DNA of 64,000 nt, from assembly GCA_019925095.2 (NCBI GenBank), contig CM034391.1, forward strand, positions 25,223,051-25,287,050, in the 5' to 3' direction. Origin of the DNA: Dendrolimus kikuchii. Taxonomy: Eukaryota > Arthropoda > Insecta > Lepidoptera > Lasiocampidae. A model generated the notes under the pieces. That model ran no database searches. It was not told the DNA's origin and saw nothing but the letters and a program-made list of their open reading frames with translations. This document shows positions 58,201 to 61,200 of the stretch, in pieces. Each line of letters opens with the position of its first letter. The stretch's first letter is position 1. Both the position numbers and the translations under genes were made by a program.

Positions 58201-61200
58201 TAGAGTGTAGTTTATCAGAATGTACATACACGATACTCCGACTAGAATAGATTTGTACAGTCGCGGTATGAAAAGGCTCGTCACCTTAAATTCGACTTTT
58301 GCTTACACGAGTGGAAGAAACAATACCGTCAACATTTTAATAAATGTTACGTTTACAAAATATAGAAAAACGAAAAAAGAAAATTGCAATGTTGAAAATG
58401 ACAGACACTAAGACAGGAACGACTTGCTCCCCGTGCTATATCACCGCCCTACTCTTTATCTAACTCACACGCAGTCAGAGAAAGAGAGCCTAATAAAACT
58501 ACATTACTATAAGTTTAGTATTTAAACTAGAATAAATTAATATAATAAGTTATTCGTAAGATACATACACCTCGACACAAAAATTAATAAATTAATGTCA
58601 CACACAAGAACCAAAATAAATAATAAGCGTGTTAAATTAAAAAAAATTACATCTAGAAATTAAGTTGTAAAAAAAGGTACGGAACTCGAGTCCGTAGAGT
58701 TGTTAATAATAAAATAAAAAAAATGTCAGATACTGAGCATAACCATAGTTTTAACCATCAGAAACAAAAAGAATATAATCACTACGCTTATCATAAATTT
58801 TAAAACCAATTAAAAGGTTTTACATATCTAAATAATCTTTTTAGATAAGATAGAAAATCAAACATCTTTGATCTTTGATAAAATTTTAAAGTTTACTGTC
58901 AAACAGCTAAACATAATTTTCTGTGGAACAGTCTGTTCTGTGAATAAGTTTGATTTGATGGTAACATTTAATCGCAGAACATTAAATAAATCAATTTAAA
59001 AACTGGCGAATGTTTTCATACCGCGACTGTACATGTATACAATATGATTGATTATTTATGGTCTTAAAAATGACAGTCTGTCAGTTTCTACAGCATTTAC
59101 CACTCGTATCAATATCAAGCCTTGTAACCGGTTTTTAATTAACCGCTTTTGATCTGTTATAACCGGTTTTAGTATACTATTTGGTTCTCAGTATAAACGT
59201 TAAAAAATATGTTATGTAAACCTGCATTAACCTATTTATTCCGCGACAGTTATTTTTTCTATTATGACAACTGTTTCTAATTTCTAATATAAATCTTGCT
59301 GTACACTGCCACTTGGTTGCGCTCACTAGGTGCGTGCGTGCGCAGAAGGTTTGCCGATAGCCTCATGATATCACGGGTCGTTGGTCAGTAGGGTTGGAAA
59401 AAAAGGTTACATAAATAGTTGTTGCAATAAATTTATTATTTCAATTTATATAGTAAGTAGTCATCGGCAAACCTTCTGCGCGCGGTTTATACGTTGCAAA
59501 AACCGATCATAACCGGTTTATTCATTAAAAATTCATTACGGAACTTTGCTGCCACCAACCGTGTAATTGAGATTAACGTTAGAACAAAACCGAAAAGAAA
59601 AGTTCCTATACACTTAGATTGTAACCGGTTTGAATTTTAACCGGTTTCCAAACTCTGATCATTATAAAAAAATATCATGTACGAATTGCATTCTTGACAA
59701 GCTTTTTGCCAGACTATAATATGTACATCATCTTAAATTTCAGTTACCTCCGACCCACGGAAGAACGCCAGGAGGAAGCTCTGTGGAGAGCTTGCAGCGA
59801 AGTCATCTGGCGTTGTGCCGGTGGCTTCACCCACAAGCCTGGCGAGGAAACAAAGGCTATGGTGGCATTGCCAAGCGAGGATATCTACGTGCAGCATACC
59901 TCCAAATATTACCAGGATGGAATCACTGAGAAGGTTTATATTTGAATTATAAATTTAAATCAGCAGACAAACACACATTCTATATATCCCTAAACTTAGC
60001 AAGATATGCTTGTGTTATGAGCAATATGTAAAGAGTTACTCTAGAGCCGATCACAGACACTCAGACCATAGTAGATAACGGAGAAAATTCGTGTTCTAAA
60101 ATTCACCATGCCAGGAATTGAACCCGGAACCTCTGCGTTGCAGTAAGGAAAGCCGGCAAACACTTAGCCCGCTCAACCACAGACGCTGTCAATGTATTAA
60201 ATATAATGTTTTATAAACCGTACAAGGATGGGGATTGAAAATTAATTCCTGTAGTGAGACTGCCTAGCGTAAGAGGAAACAAAACAACCCACAGTCAGGC
60301 GGTAGGGCATTTACGCGTCTGAAGAGCTACCACCCCTGGTCTAGGGTATACCTCAAATATCATACGACAACCTTAAGTTGTGTTATCCGGTATTAATTCC
60401 GGATGCCATTGGCAGCATCTTTGGTGTTGTAGTTGATAAATTGATATAATTTCCGGAATATGTAAGAAGTAACAGAAAGAGGAGAGAAATTCGAGTTGAG
60501 AAGTTAGGCCACGTCACGGCATGCTGCACTTAATGACATTATCCATCGGTCTCTTGTGGAAGAGACCAGATGGAATATCGTTGGTGCCATGAAAGATGGG
60601 ACTCTCTCTAATATGAGACGCAACATGTGTAGATACTTTGGCGGCGTCCCATCTTCCAGACACAGCTGTGACAGCCGGAGCTGCTGCCGCACACCAGGGT
60701 GCCCTGAGATGCCGCAAATATGAGTCCATTGGTAGATGGTACATATTTGTGGCAATCGGGTTTGAGACCCTGGAGCTGTGGGGGCCTAGAGATCACCACC
60801 TCTACCGAGACCTATCAATACGTCTGAGGTCTCGCGTGACCAAAAGGCTGGCTTGCACTTAGGGCAACACATCAGCATTGCCATCCAACATGGAAATGCG
60901 GCCAGCATTTTGGGCACGGTCCCCGCCTACAGTGATTTGGAGTCTATTTTGTACTTATAGATTTATGTTATTTTGTAAGTGTAGTTTTATTTTTACATAC
61001 ATACATACATACATACATAGCTTCACGCCAGTTCCCTTGCGGGGTAGGCACGAACAACAGAGCGCCATTCAGGCTTGTTCTTACACACCTCACTCGCTTC
61101 TTTGACATTCATAGCTCTTGTCATGCACGCTCGTCTGTTCTTAAGGCTCCTGACATCACCTTCTGCTAGTATACGATCAATTTGATCATGGAAGGTGTGT

